64,000 nucleotides of DNA, taken from positions 55,195,307-55,259,306 of the forward strand of contig NC_045443.1 of NCBI RefSeq assembly GCF_002776525.5, written 5' to 3'. The stretch is from Piliocolobus tephrosceles. Its lineage: Eukaryota > Chordata > Mammalia > Primates > Cercopithecidae. The notes beneath the pieces were generated by a model, which was given only the letters and a program-made list of their open reading frames with translations, was not told the DNA's origin and made no database searches. The position numbers and the translations under genes are program-made. Shown in pieces: positions 11,979 to 23,005 of this stretch (its first letter is position 1; each line of letters starts with the position of its first letter).

Positions 11979-13030
11979 ATGAGCTAGAGAGGGCTGTGGA
12001 TCCAGGCTTCAGGGATGCAATGAAGCCTGCAAACACCTTTCTCTCACAAGGCTCAAGAACATCCAGTCACCTCCCTGACCACACTTCTCAAATCTGTTTT
12101 CATCTGACTTTCGTGTTCTCAAGGTTAACCTTGTCAGGCTTGATGATCAACAAGGTTGCAATGAGTATTCATAGAAATTGGTACAGAAGTTAATGTCCAG
12201 ATCCACATGAAACGCAGGCAGAAATGAAGACAGTGACACTTACCAATCTTGACAGAAGGGACAAAAGCCTAAACTCTACAAGGAAACATTTGTAACCTTC
12301 ATCAGCATGGTGCTGCATATTGTAGACAATACATGCGCTTTAAAAATCACAGGATCTAAGCATTATGGAAATGACAATGACAACTTAAGGAGAGCTGTTG
12401 TCACTGGGGAAGGATGCTTAGAAATACGCACTGCTTTTCAACATCATTAGGAAATCTTGAAGTCCTTGGTTTTAGGTAATTTCTTTTTAAGTTTATAAGA
12501 TATAGCTCTCAAATTCTTTCCAAGTCTTATTAGTTCCTGGATATTTATGACCAATTATTCATTAAGTGGAAAAATGAAAGGAGGGGAGGGAAGATAAATG
12601 AGTTCCCAGTTTTTGTAAATATTGTTTCCTTTTTTGTTCTGAGTCCTGAAAATAATAATATGGGATACATTCACACAGTCTAGAGGATGATCTCTACTGA
12701 AGGCACAGAGAAGAACAGATGAGTACACAGTATACAAAGTGAACAAATTCCCCTTAATGAATATTCAAAACCTGTCCACCCAAAATTTCCAGTTTTCTGG
12801 TATCAGTAGGTTTTGGATGTTTGCTTTTGTAGGTCAGACCTGGTAGGTAGGGCAGGGACTGGGTTATCTGTGCTTTTGTGCTTCACTAGTGTGGGCCTGC
12901 CTTATCAATGCATCCCTAGAGCCAATTAAGAACAAGATGAATTTTTGGGGCCTCTCCAGTCACCTTTCTTAAGCTTCCACAAGAAAGGTAACTTCTAGTG
13001 CCTTTACCTGATCTTGCTTGAAAACAGTCA
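10881..13030. other. Unique sequence with a (GA)n tract
   Basis: No gene is supported. The only simple feature is a (GA)n tract near 11925-11977. Open frames up to about 70 codons occur by chance. Confidence 0.5.
11945..11977. repeat. (GA)n microsatellite
   Basis: About 16 GA dinucleotides, preceded by an interrupted GA/G-rich lead from 11925. Confidence 0.95.
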
Positions 13031-13036
13031 GGAGAA

Positions 13037-13375
13037 TGCTATGGTCTGAATGTATATGTCCACCCAAAATTTATAAGTTGAAAACCTAATCACCAATGTG
13101 ATGGTATTAGGTGGGGGTCTTCTGGAGATGATTTGATCATGAGGTTGAAGCCCTCATGAATGGTGTTAGTGCCTTTATAAAAGAGGCCCCAAAGACCTGT
13201 CTTGCCCCTTTCTAACATGTCAGTTTACAGCAAGAAGACAGCCCTTATTAGACACTGAATCTGCTAGTGCCTTGATTTTGGACTTCCCAGTCTTCAGAAC
13301 TATGAGAAGTAAACGTTGTTTATAAGCTCTCCAGTCTATGGTATTTTGTGATAGCAATCTACATGGACTAAGACA
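13037..13375 (+). mobile_element. MLT1 LTR (ERVL-MaLR)
   Basis: It begins tgctatggtctgaatg and ends 'tggactaagaca', with the usual MLT1 order between: 'caatgtgatggtattagg', 'ctcatgaatggtgttagtgcc', a 'tttataaaagaggcccca' TATA-like region, and 'ccagtctatggtattttgt'. It is an isolated LTR. Confidence 0.9.
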
Positions 13376-13519
13376 GAGGCTGTTACCAAAATTATAGGAA
13401 ATATATTTAGAAAAGAAATTATTTTAAAATACCAGATATTTATTCATATGGAGAAAAGACTCTTCTCTTAGAGAAGTATTATGGCCTATAAAGGCTATAC
13501 TTATTCATATATATGCTTT

Positions 13520-13680
13520 TTCATCTAATGTTGACGGCAACTCTGTGAGATAGACATTATTATTATGTCTTCTTTATGGATGAGGAAATTGTGGCTTGGA
13601 GGGGTTTAGGTGACTTGCTTCTGGCTACACACCTAGTGAGCAATGAAGAGAGGAGGACTCACACATAGATATTCTGAGAT
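13520..13680 (-). mobile_element. MIR element
   Basis: The reverse MIR core is visible: 'gaggaaattgtggctt', 'aggtgacttgcttctggctacacacctagtgagc'. MIRs are tRNA-derived SINEs from before the mammalian radiation. Ends are approximate. Confidence 0.8.
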
Positions 13681-14737
13681 GAAATTGTTTGGTCTTTTTG
13701 TTACTTCACGTTCCTTTGGTTTAAGCCAGGGTGTATTATTGAAGCATTCATTGTTATATTTATCTTCCATCAATAGCATCCCTCATCCATGAAGTGATTT
13801 TCATCTTGTAGGTCTAACATTGGGAGGTGTTTCCAGTTAAAAATTAAGAAGTCAAGAAGTCTGAAAGTACAACTCTGAGCTTTGGCCATTTGGATGTGAA
13901 AACAGCCCGGTCTCATCAAAATTAAATGAGAAAAAAGTGAGCAATGTATCAAGTAGGAATGCATTTGGCTGTAAATAATAGAAAAATGGAAGAATCTGGT
14001 CAGAGTGGCTTAACCAAATAAGAATATAGTATTTTTTTCATAACAAGAAGTTTAGAGGTGGGCAGTCCATGGTGGGGAGTAGCCCCACATGCATCAGAGT
14101 CCCTGCTCCTCAAATCCTTCCACTCCACCATCCTTAGCATGGGACTTCTGTCTTCAGGTTTGTTGCCTAGTGATTGTAAATTGGGTTTTCCATCTTTAGC
14201 TCCATATCCATATTCCATACTGGTAGAATATGGGCCCAATCTGTTTGCCTTTGAGTCTTTCTTCTTGTTTGGAAAGGGATATTCTCTCTGAAGACTTCCT
14301 TGTAACAATTGGCCAGGACTAGGTCTCAGGACCACACTAACTACAAGGGAATTTAGGAAGGTGAATATTTTCAGCTAGGCCCACCTTCATACTGGAAAAA
14401 ACATAGATTATGTCAGAAGGAAAAAATAAAAGAATGAATGTAAAGTGAATTTTTTGGAGGGATTGGGGGAGAGAGTTGTGAATGAATGGTAATGATTAAA
14501 AATCACTTAAACCAAATGCTAGTTGAGATAGGCTTCTAAGGAGGAAACTAGAATCTTATACTGTGGTGTGTTCTAATGAATGAGGAACTAGTTGGGACAG
14601 CTTAGGCAGGTAACTGCATTGAAGAGCAGGCAGAGCTAAGTGGTTGTAATGGTGGTGAGAGATAATGACAGCAAGGTGGAACTCAATTACGAAATGGCCA
14701 GAAAAGATTAGGATAGAGAGAAGATGCCAAAATTTAT
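13681..14737. other. Unique DNA with a possible ancient repeat at 13950-14330
   Basis: The piece around 13960-14160 ('ggctgtaaataatagaaaaatgg', 'gagtggcttaacc') resembles, by phrase, the blocks at 52385-52780 and 58930-59020, so all three may be copies of one unnamed old repeat. Antisense and sense open frames of 77-111 codons at 14000-14335 lie in this block and carry no recognised domain. Confidence 0.35.
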
Positions 14738-14753
14738 GGGGTCATACTTTAAA
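14738..14753. repeat. Target-site duplication, left copy, of the full-length L1
   Basis: ggggtcatactttaaa here matches ggggtcgtactttaaa at 21187-21202 in 15 of 16 bases; the A/G difference is one transition. The pair defines the ends of the L1 insertion. Confidence 0.93.
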
Positions 14754-14961
14754 AAAAAAATACTTTAAGTTCTGGGATACATGTGCAGAACGTGCAGATT
14801 TGTTACATAGGTACACACATGCCATGGTGGTTTGCTGCACCTATCAACCCATCATCTACATTAGGTATTTCTCCTAATGCTATCCCTCCCTTAGCCCCCC
14901 ACCCCCTGACAGACCCCAGTATGTGATGTTTCCCTCCTTGTGTCCATGTGTTCTCATTGTT

Positions 14962-17695
14962 CAACTCCCACTTATGAGTGAGAACATGTGGTGTTTAGTT
15001 TTCTGTTCTTGTGTTAGTTTGCTGAGAATGATGGTTTTCAGCTTCATCCATGTCCCTGCAAAGGATATGAACTCATCCTTTCTAATGACTGTTTAGTATT
15101 CTATGGTGTATATATCTCACCTTTTCTTTATGCAGTCTATCATTGATGGGCATTTGGGTTGGTTCCAAGTTTTTGCTATTGTGAACGGTGCCACTATAAA
15201 CATATGTGTGCATGTGTCTTTATAGTAGAATGATTTATAATCCTTTGGGTATATACCCAGTAATGGGATTGCTGGGTCAAATGGACTTTCTGGTTCTAGA
15301 TCCTTGAGGAATTGCCACACCGTTTTCCACAGTGGTTGAACTGATTTACCCTCTCACCAACAGTGAAAAAGCGTTCCTATTTCTCCACATCCTCTCCAGC
15401 ATCTGTTGTTTCCTGACTTTTTAATGATCGCCATTCTAACTGGCATGAGATGGTATCTCATTGTGGTTTTGATTTGTATTTCTCTAATGACCAGTGATGA
15501 TGAGCTTTTTTTATATGTTTGTTGGCCACATAAATGCCTTCTTATGAGAAGTGTCTTTTCGTATCCTCTACCCACTTTCTGATGGGGTTGTTTTTTTTTT
15601 CTTGTAAATTTGTTGAAGTTCTTTGTAGATTCTGGATATTAGCCCTTTGTCAGATGGGTAGATTGCAAAAATTTTCTCCCATTCTGTAGGTTGCCTGTTC
15701 ACTCGGGTGATAGTTTCTTTTGCTGTGCAGGAGCTTTTTAGTTTAATTAGATCCAATTGTAAATGTTGGCTTTTGTTGCAATTGCTTTTGGTGTTTTAGT
15801 CATGAAGTCTTTGCCCATGCCTATGTCCTGAATGGTATTACCTAGGTTTTCTTCTAGGTTTTTATGGTTTTAGTTCTTACGTTTAAATCTTTAATCCATC
15901 TTGAGTTAATTTTTGTGTAAGGTGTATGGAAGGGGTCCAGTTTCAGTTTTCTGCATATGGCTATTCAGTTTTCCCAACATTATTAAATAGGGAATCCTTT
16001 TCCCATTGCTTGTTATTGTCAGGTTTGTCAAAGATCAGATGGTTGTAGATGTGTGGCATTATTTCTGAGGCCTCTGTTCTGTTCCATTGGTCTATATCTC
16101 TGTTTTGGTACCAGTACCATGCTGTTTTGGTTACCGTAGCCTTGTAGTATAGTTTGAAGTCAGGTAGCATGATGCCTCCAGCTTTGTTCTTTTGGCTTAG
16201 GATTGTCTTGGCTGTATGGGCTCCTTTTTCGTTCTAGTGAAATTTAAAGTAGTTTTTTCTAATTTTGTGAAGAAAGTCAATGGTAGCTTGATGGAGATAA
16301 CATTGAATCTATAAATTACTTTGGGCAGTATGGCCATTTTCACGATATTGATTCTTCCTATCCATGAGCATGGAATGTTTTTCCATTTGTTTGTGTCCAC
16401 TCTTATTTCCTGGAGCAGTGGTTTGTAGTTCTCCTTGAAAAGGTCCTTTACATCCCTTGTAAGTTGTATTCCTTGGTATTTTATTCTCTTTGTAGCAATT
16501 GTGAATGGGAGTTCACTTATGATTTGGTTCTCTGTTTATTATTGTTGTATTGGAATGCTTGTGATTTTTGCCCATTGATTTTGTATCCTGAGACTTTGTT
16601 GACATTGCTTCTCAGCTTAAGGAGATTTTGGGTTGAGATGGTGGGGTTTTCTAAATATACAATCATGTTGTCTGCAAAGAGAGACAAGTTGACTTCCTCT
16701 CTTCTTATGTGAACACCCTTTATTTCTTTGTTTAGTGTGATTGCCCTGGACAGAACTTCCAATACTATGTTGAATAGGAGTCGTGAGAGAGGGCATCCTT
16801 GTCTTGTGCTGGTTTTCAAAGGGAGTGCTTCTAGGTTTTGCCCATTCAGTATTATATTGGCTGTGGGTTTGTCATAAATTGCTCTTATTATTTTGAGATA
16901 CGTTTCATCATTACCTAGTTTATTGAGAGTTTTTAGCATGAAGGGTGTTGAATTTTATCAAAGGCCTTTTCTGTATCTATTGAGATAATCATGTGGCTTT
17001 TGTCATTGTTTCTGTTTATGTGATGGATTACATTTATTGATTTGGGTATATTGAACTAGCCTTGTATCCCAGGGATGAAGCCCACTTGATCGTGGTAGAT
17101 AAGCTTTTTGATGTGCTGCTGGATACAGTTTACCTGTATTTTATTGGGGATTTTCACACTGATGTTCATCAGGGATATTGGCCTAAAATTTTCTTTTTTG
17201 TTGTGTCTCTGCCAGATTTTGGTATCAGGATGATGATGGCCTCATAAAACGAGTTCCATCTTTTTCTATTGTTTGGAATAGTTTCAGAAGGAATGGTACT
17301 AACTCCTTTTTGTACCTCCAGCAGAATTTTGCTGTGAATCCATCTGGTCCTGGGCTTGTTTTTGGTTGTTAGGCTATTACTGTCTCAATTTCAGAACTTG
17401 TTATTGGTGTATTCTGGGATTTGACTTCTTTCTGGTTTAGTCTTGGGAGTATGTATGTTTCTAGGAATTTATCCATTTCTTCTAGATTTTCTAGTTAATT
17501 TACATAGAGGTGTTTATAATATTCTCTAATGGTAGTTTGTATTTCTGTGGCATTGGTGGTGATCTCCCCTTTATCATTTTTTATTTTGTCTATTTGATTC
17601 TTTTCTCTTTTCTTCTTTATAAATCTGGCTAGCAGTCTATCTATTTTGTTAATCTGTTCAAAAAGCCAGCTCCAGATTCTTTGATTTTTTGAAGG

Positions 17696-17731
<36 letters not shown>

Positions 17732-18772
17732 TCTATCTCCTTCAGTCCTGCTCTGATCTTAGTTATTTCTTGTCTCCTGCTAGCTTTTGAATTTGTTTGC
17801 TCTTGCTTCTCTAGTTCTTTTAATTGTGATGTTAGGGTGTCGATTTTAGATTTCTCCCACTTTCTCCTGTGGGCATTTAGTGCTATAAATTTCCCTCTAA
17901 ACACTGGTTTAGCTGTGTCGCAGAGATTCTGGTACATTGTATTTTCATTATCATTGGTTTTAAAGAACTTATTTATTTCTGCCTTAATATCATTGTTTAC
18001 CCAGTTGTCATTCAGGAGCAGGTTGTTCAATTTCCATGTAGTTGTGCAGTTTTGAGAGAGTTTCTTAAACCTGAGTTCTCATTTCATTGAACTGCGGTCT
18101 GAGACATTGTTAGTTAGGATTTCTGTTCTTTTGCATTTGTTGAGGAGTGTTTTACTTCCAATTATGTGGTCAATTTTAGAATAAATACTGAGAAGTATGT
18201 ATAGTCTGTTGATTTGGGGTGGAGAGTTCTGTAGATGTCTATTAGGTTTGGTTGGTCCAGAGCTGAGTTCAAGTCCTGAATATCCTTGTTAATTTTCTGT
18301 CTCGTTGATCGGTCTAATATTGACATGGGGGTGTTAAAGTATCCCACTATTATTGTGTGGGAGTCTAAGCCTCTTTGTAGGTCTCTAAGAACTTGCTTTA
18401 TGAATCTGGGTGCTCCTGTATTGGATGTATATATATTTAGGATAGTTAGCTCTTCTTGTTGCATTACTCCCCTTACCATTGTGTAATGCCCTTCTTTGTC
18501 TCTTTGATCTTTGTTGGTTTAAAGTCTGTTTTATCTGAGACTAGGATGGCAACCCCTGCTTTTATTTTTGCTTTCCATTTGCTTGGTAGATCTTCCTCCA
18601 TCCCTTTATTTTGAGCTTATGTGTATCTCTACATGTGAGATGGGTCTCCTGGATACAGCATTCCAGTGGGTCTTGACTCTATCCAATTTGGCAGCCTATG
18701 TCTTTTAATTGGGGCATTTAGCCTGTTTACATTTAAGGTTAATATTGTTATGTGTAAATTTGATCCTGTCAT
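14962..18772 (-). pseudogene. L1 ORF2 (endonuclease / reverse transcriptase), disrupted
   Basis: In an active L1 this protein nicks target DNA and reverse-transcribes the L1 RNA. Here the start ATG is at 18772 and the stop TGA at 14964-14962, giving about the normal ORF2 length of 3.8 kb, but frameshifts and stops split it. The endonuclease part (18479-18162) keeps the family text but has GYFN where the family has GDFN, losing a metal-binding aspartate. The reverse transcriptase part (16939-16517) reads FADN where active elements have FADD, losing a catalytic aspartate. The 129-codon stretch 18030-17641 contains repeated Thr-His codons from the TG tract. The C-terminal pieces (16170-15961, 15756-15568, 15320-15117) are in separate frames. 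Confidence 0.9.
17700..17730. repeat. (TG)n microsatellite inside L1 ORF2
   Basis: About 15 TG units. On the L1 coding strand this reads (CA)n and gives alternating Thr-His codons between the 'EIET' and 'KLLQKI' segments. The family sequence at this place has only a short 'gagacaca', so the tract expanded after insertion. Confidence 0.95.
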
Positions 18773-18829
18773 TGTGATGCTAGCTGGTTATTTTGCCCAT
18801 TAGTTGATGCAGTTTCTTCATAGTTTCAA

Positions 18830-19845
18830 TGGTCTTTACAATTTAGTATGTTTTTTGCAGTGGCTGCTACCAGTTTTTCCTTTCTATGTTTACTGCTTTC
18901 TTCAGGAGCTCTTGTAAAGCAGGCCTAGTGGTGACAAAATCCTTCAGCATTTGCTTGTCTGTAAAGGAGTTTATTTCTTGGCTGGATATGAAATTCTGGT
19001 TTGAAAATTCTTTTCTTTAGGAATGTTAAATATTGGCCCCCACTTTCTTCTGGCTTGTAGAGTTTCTGCAGAGAAATTCGTTGTTAGTCTGATGGGCTTC
19101 CCTTTGTGCATAACCTGACCTTTCTTTCTGGCTGCCCTTAATATTTTTTTACCTCATTTCAACCTTGTTGAACCTGACAATTATGTGTCTTGGGGTTGCT
19201 TGTCCCAAGGAGTATCTTTGTGGTGTTCTCTGTATTTCCTGAATTTGAATGTTGGCCTGTCTTGCTAGGTTTGGGAAGTTCTCCTGGATAATATCCTAAA
19301 GAGTGTTTTCCAGCTTGGTTCCATTCTCCCCATCACTTTCAGGTACACCAATCAAATGTAGGTTTGATCTTTTCACATAGTTCCATATTTCTTGGAGGCT
19401 TTGTTCATTCCTTTTCATTCTTTTTTTCTCTAATCTTGTCTTCATGCCTAATTTCATTAAGTTGATCTTCAATCTCTGATATCCTTTCTTCCACTTGATT
19501 GATTTGGTTATTGATACTTGTGCATGCTTCATGAAGTTCTTGTGCTGTGTTTTTCAGCTCCACCAGGTCATTTATTTTCTTCTCTAAGCTGGTTATTCTG
19601 GTTAGCAATTCCTCTAACCTTTTTCTAAGGTTCTTAGCTTCCTTGTGTTGGTTTAGAACATGCTCCTTTAGCTCAGAGGAGTTGGTTATTACCCACCTTC
19701 TGAAGCCTACTTCTGTCAATTCATCAAACTCATTCTTTGTCCAGTTTTGTTCCCTTGCTGGTGAGGAGTTGTGATCCTTTGGAGAAGAGGCATTCTGGTT
19801 TTTGGAATTTTTAGCCTTTCTGCACTGGTTTTTCTTAATCTTCAT
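18830..19845 (-). pseudogene. L1 ORF1 (RNA-binding protein), disrupted
   Basis: ORF1p is the trimeric RNA-binding chaperone of L1. The first 146 codons (19845-19405) show the basic N-terminus and a coiled-coil region with regularly spaced Leu/Ile. The frame then shifts; the next segment (19532-19296) carries the start of the RNA-recognition region ('SLQEIWNYVKRSNLHLIGVPES') and stops early. The rest is out of frame. The start is the first ATG after the GC-richer 5' UTR. Confidence 0.88.
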
Positions 19846-21186
19846 GGATTTATCTACCTTTGGTCTTTGATGTTGGTGACCTTTGGATGGAGTTTCTGGG
19901 TGGATGTCCTTTTTGTTGATGTTGATGCTATTCCTTTCTGTTTGTTAGTTTTCCTTCTAACAGTCAGGCCCCTTTGCTGCAGGTCTGCTGGAGTTTGCTG
20001 GAGGTCTACTCTTGACCCTGTTTGCCTGGGTATCACCAGCAGAGGCTGCAGAACAGCAAAGAATGCTGCCTGTTCCTTCCCCTGGAAGCTTCATCGCAGA
20101 GGGGCACCCAACGGATGCCAACCAGAGCTCTCCTGTATGAGGTGTCTGTTGACCCCTACTGAGAGGTGTCTTCTAGTCAGAAGGCATGGGGGTCAGTCAG
20201 AAACCCACTTGAGGAGGCAGTCTGTCTCTTAGCAGAGCTTGATTGCTCTGCTGGGAGATCTGCTGCTCTCTTCAAAGCCAGTAGGCAAGAATGTTTAGGA
20301 CTGCTGAAGCTGCACCCACAGCCACACCTTCCTCCAAGTGCTCTGTCCCAGGGAGATGGGAGTTTTATCTATAAACCCCTGACTGGGGCTGCTCCCTTTC
20401 TTTCAGAGATGCCCTGCCCAGAGAGGAGGAATCTAGAGAGGCAGTCTGGCTACCATGGCTTTGCCAAGCTGTGGTGGGCTCCACCGAGTTTGAAATTCCC
20501 AGGGGGTTTGTTTACACTGTGAGGGGAAAACTTCCTACTCAAGTCTCAGTAATGGCAGACTCCCCTCCCCCGACCAAGCTCAAGCATCCCAGGTCAACTT
20601 TAGGCTGCTGTGCTGGCAGAGAGAATTTCAAGCCAGTGGATCTCAGCTTGCTGGGCTTTGTGGGGGTGAGATCTGCTGAGCTAGACCACTTGGTGCCCTG
20701 GCTTCAGCCCCCTTTCCACGGGAGTGAACAATTCTGTCTCAGTGGCGTTCCAGGTGGCTACTTGGGTATGAAAAAACCTCCTGTAGCTAGCTCAGTGTCT
20801 GCCCAAATTGTCACCCAGTTTTGTGCTTGAAACCCAGGACCCTGGTGGCATAGGCTTCTGAGGGAATCTCCTCATCTGCAGGTTGTGAAGACCATGGGAA
20901 ATGCATAGTGTCTGGGCTGGAGTCCACCGTTCCTAACAGCACAGTCCCTCATGGCTTCCCTTGGCTAGGGGAGGGAGTTTCCCGACCCCTTGCCCTTCCT
21001 GAGTGAGGTGATGCTCTGTCCTACTTCAGCTCGCCCTCTGTGGGCTGCACCCACTGTCTAGCCAGTTCCAATGAAATGGGCTGGGTACCTTAGTTGGAAA
21101 TGCAGAAATCACCTGCCCTCTGTGTTGATCTTGCTGGGAACTGCAAATGGGAGCTGTTCCTCTTTGGCCATCTTGCCAGCCACCCT
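19846..21186 (-). promoter_or_regulatory. L1 5' UTR with internal promoter
   Basis: A GC-richer 1.34-kb stretch leads from the element's 5' end to the ORF1 start. L1 5' UTRs hold an internal RNA polymerase II promoter. The YY1-type motif at the very 5' end is still present (separate entry). Whether any promoter activity survives cannot be told from sequence. Confidence 0.8.
21166..21175 (-). promoter_or_regulatory. YY1-type motif at L1 5' end
   Basis: The plus strand reads ggccatcttg, i.e. caagatggcc on the L1 strand, 12-21 bases from the element's 5' end. YY1 binding at this place sets the L1 start site in known elements. Here it is seen by motif only. Confidence 0.65.
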
Positions 21187-21202
21187 GGGGTCGTACTTTA
21201 AA

Positions 21203-22133
21203 GCCAAGTCAAATAGTCAGCTTCTGGAAGCCTGGACTCTACTTTTCTAAGAGGAAGAACTTGCTTGTCTTACAGCGGTCTTGTTTGCAAGCTACCTGCT
21301 TACACCACAACTCAGAGTGTCTCAGGAAGCTGGAGTATTGCTCAGCAGAAAAGCCCCACATGCTGCCATTTTTTTGGTAGTACTGTTGATTATTTCAGGA
21401 GCAACACAGTGATAGTGCTGGATTTTGAGCAAGAAGACTATAATTATCCAATGCCCCTTCTGTTAGGGAGATTATGTGACAATCCCATGGCTTGTGGAAT
21501 GTGCATCTTGGGGTTTTTGTCTTAACCACTAATTATCTTCACTTTTCCCTTTTGTTCTCTGTAACAACATTAGGCTTCTGCAGCACTGCTGGCCAGTTAT
21601 TGGTGATACATCTGTGGCCATAGGATGGTGAGGCTGCCTGGAGTCTTAGTCTGTGACTCTGTTCACTTTAGTCTCATGTTAAAGCCATTAGAATTACATA
21701 GAAGTACACTAGAGTCCAGTGCTATTGGAGCTCTTGTCCTAGAGTGGGAACTGGGGCCATGAGGATACCGCCCCACTGACAAGCTGGCTGGGGCCTGCCT
21801 ATGAGTAATATGTGAGAGCATCAAGCCGCAGGCTGGGTTCAGAGAAGATCAGCAGCACCATGCTGAAGGAGAAGCCAGGAAGGAGAACTCAGGCATAGAA
21901 GCCAAGTTGAAGAGGAGAGTGCTGTGGTTAGGTAAGCCAATACAAGGGAAGATATATTTTGTAGAAGCCAAAGTCTAGGGAGATCAGAACCCTTGGGGGT
22001 CAAGGCAAGGGATGGGCACTAGACCCCAGAAGGCACAGTTCTGAGACAGAGTCAGGTGGCATGAGTGTCAGCTGGGGTGGCAGTGGTGGCTGGTACTAGG
22101 CCAAGTGGGGAGAGGTGCTGAGAGAAGGTTGTT
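21203..22133. other. Unique sequence between two L1 insertions
   Basis: No repeat or coding gene is recognised. Open frames such as 21147-21380 and 21265-21525 have no family pattern, and the first starts inside the L1 5' UTR. Confidence 0.45.
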
Positions 22134-22149
22134 GAAAATGCACACATCT

Positions 22150-22558
22150 TTATTGCGGCACTATTCACAATAGCAAAGACTTGGAATCAACCCAAATGTC
22201 CATCAGTGACAGACTGGATTAAGAAAATGTGGCACATATACACCATGGAATACTATGCAGCCATAAAAAAGGATGAGTTTGCGTCCTTTGTAGGGACATG
22301 GATGCAGCTGGAAACCATCATTCTTAGCAAACTATCACAAGAAGAGAAAACCAAACACCGCATGTTCTCACTCATAGGTGGGAACTGAACAATGAGCTCA
22401 CTTGGACTCGGGAAGGGGAACATCACACACTGGGGCCTATCATGGGGAGGGGGGAGGGGGGAGGGATTGCATTGGGGAGTTATACCTGATATAACCTGCA
22501 CGTTATGCACATGTACCCTAGAACTTAAAGTATAATAAAAAAAATTAAAAAAAAAAAA
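22150..22558 (+). mobile_element. L1 3' end, left-hand copy (Old World monkey type)
   Basis: The C-terminal end of ORF2 followed by the 3' UTR. It keeps a canonical aataaa at 22534-22539 and lacks about 90 bases of 3' UTR that the right-hand copy has. Its A-rich tail is followed directly by sequence matching position 56877. It differs from the right copy at several bases, so the two are not simply one read assembled twice. Confidence 0.85.
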
Positions 22559-22605
22559 GAAATCTGATGATAAAAGTTTCAATTTATAGTTCAATCCTAT
22601 GGACA
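22559..22605 (+). other. 47-bp segment identical to 56877-56923
   Basis: gaaatctgatgat... through ...atggaca is identical over 47 bases to single-copy sequence 34 kb downstream and abuts the N gap. It sits immediately after an L1 poly(A). See the findings for the reading as the 3' junction of an L1 allele at 56877. Confidence 0.9.
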
Positions 22606-23005
22606 NNNNNNNNNNNNNNNNNNNNNNNNNNNNNNNNNNNNNNNNNNNNNNNNNNNNNNNNNNNNNNNNNNNNNNNNNNNNNNNNNNNNNNNNNNNNNNN
22701 NNNNNNNNNNNNNNNNNNNNNNNNNNNNNNNNNNNNNNNNNNNNNNNNNNNNNNNNNNNNNNNNNNNNNNNNNNNNNNNNNNNNNNNNNNNNNNNNNNNN
22801 NNNNNNNNNNNNNNNNNNNNNNNNNNNNNNNNNNNNNNNNNNNNNNNNNNNNNNNNNNNNNNNNNNNNNNNNNNNNNNNNNNNNNNNNNNNNNNNNNNNN
22901 NNNNNNNNNNNNNNNNNNNNNNNNNNNNNNNNNNNNNNNNNNNNNNNNNNNNNNNNNNNNNNNNNNNNNNNNNNNNNNNNNNNNNNNNNNNNNNNNNNNN
23001 NNNNN
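22606..23005. other. Assembly gap, 400 N
   Basis: Exactly 400 N between two near-identical L1 3' ends. The round number suggests an estimated size. Predicted proteins across it are meaningless. Confidence 0.99.

Larger units (their letters stand above)
14754..21186 (-). mobile_element. Full-length, inactive L1PA element
   Basis: On the minus strand the order is complete: 5' UTR (about 21186-19846), ORF1 (about 19845-18830), ORF2 (18772-14962) and 3' UTR with an A-rich tail at 14754. The 6.4-kb length and the 16-bp target duplication on both sides show an insertion without 5' truncation. Both ORFs are broken by frameshifts and stops, and two catalytic positions are changed, so it cannot move itself. 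The 3' UTR and divergence fit an older primate L1PA subfamily (about L1PA7-L1PA10 by eye). A TG microsatellite has grown inside ORF2. Confidence 0.95.

Noticed and set aside
14000..14335. 111-codon minus and 77-codon plus frames
   Set aside because: Mirror frames in what looks like an old repeat.
17699..18055. 118-codon plus frame starting with Cys-Val repeats
   Set aside because: The opposite strand of L1 ORF2 and its TG microsatellite.
19771..20830. Plus-strand frames of 153, 118 and 119 codons, and the idea that one is the antisense ORF0 of L1
   Set aside because: They lie antisense to ORF1 and the GC-richer L1 5' UTR. None has the position and direction expected for ORF0 near the first few hundred bases of the element with a recognisable start, so they are taken as chance.
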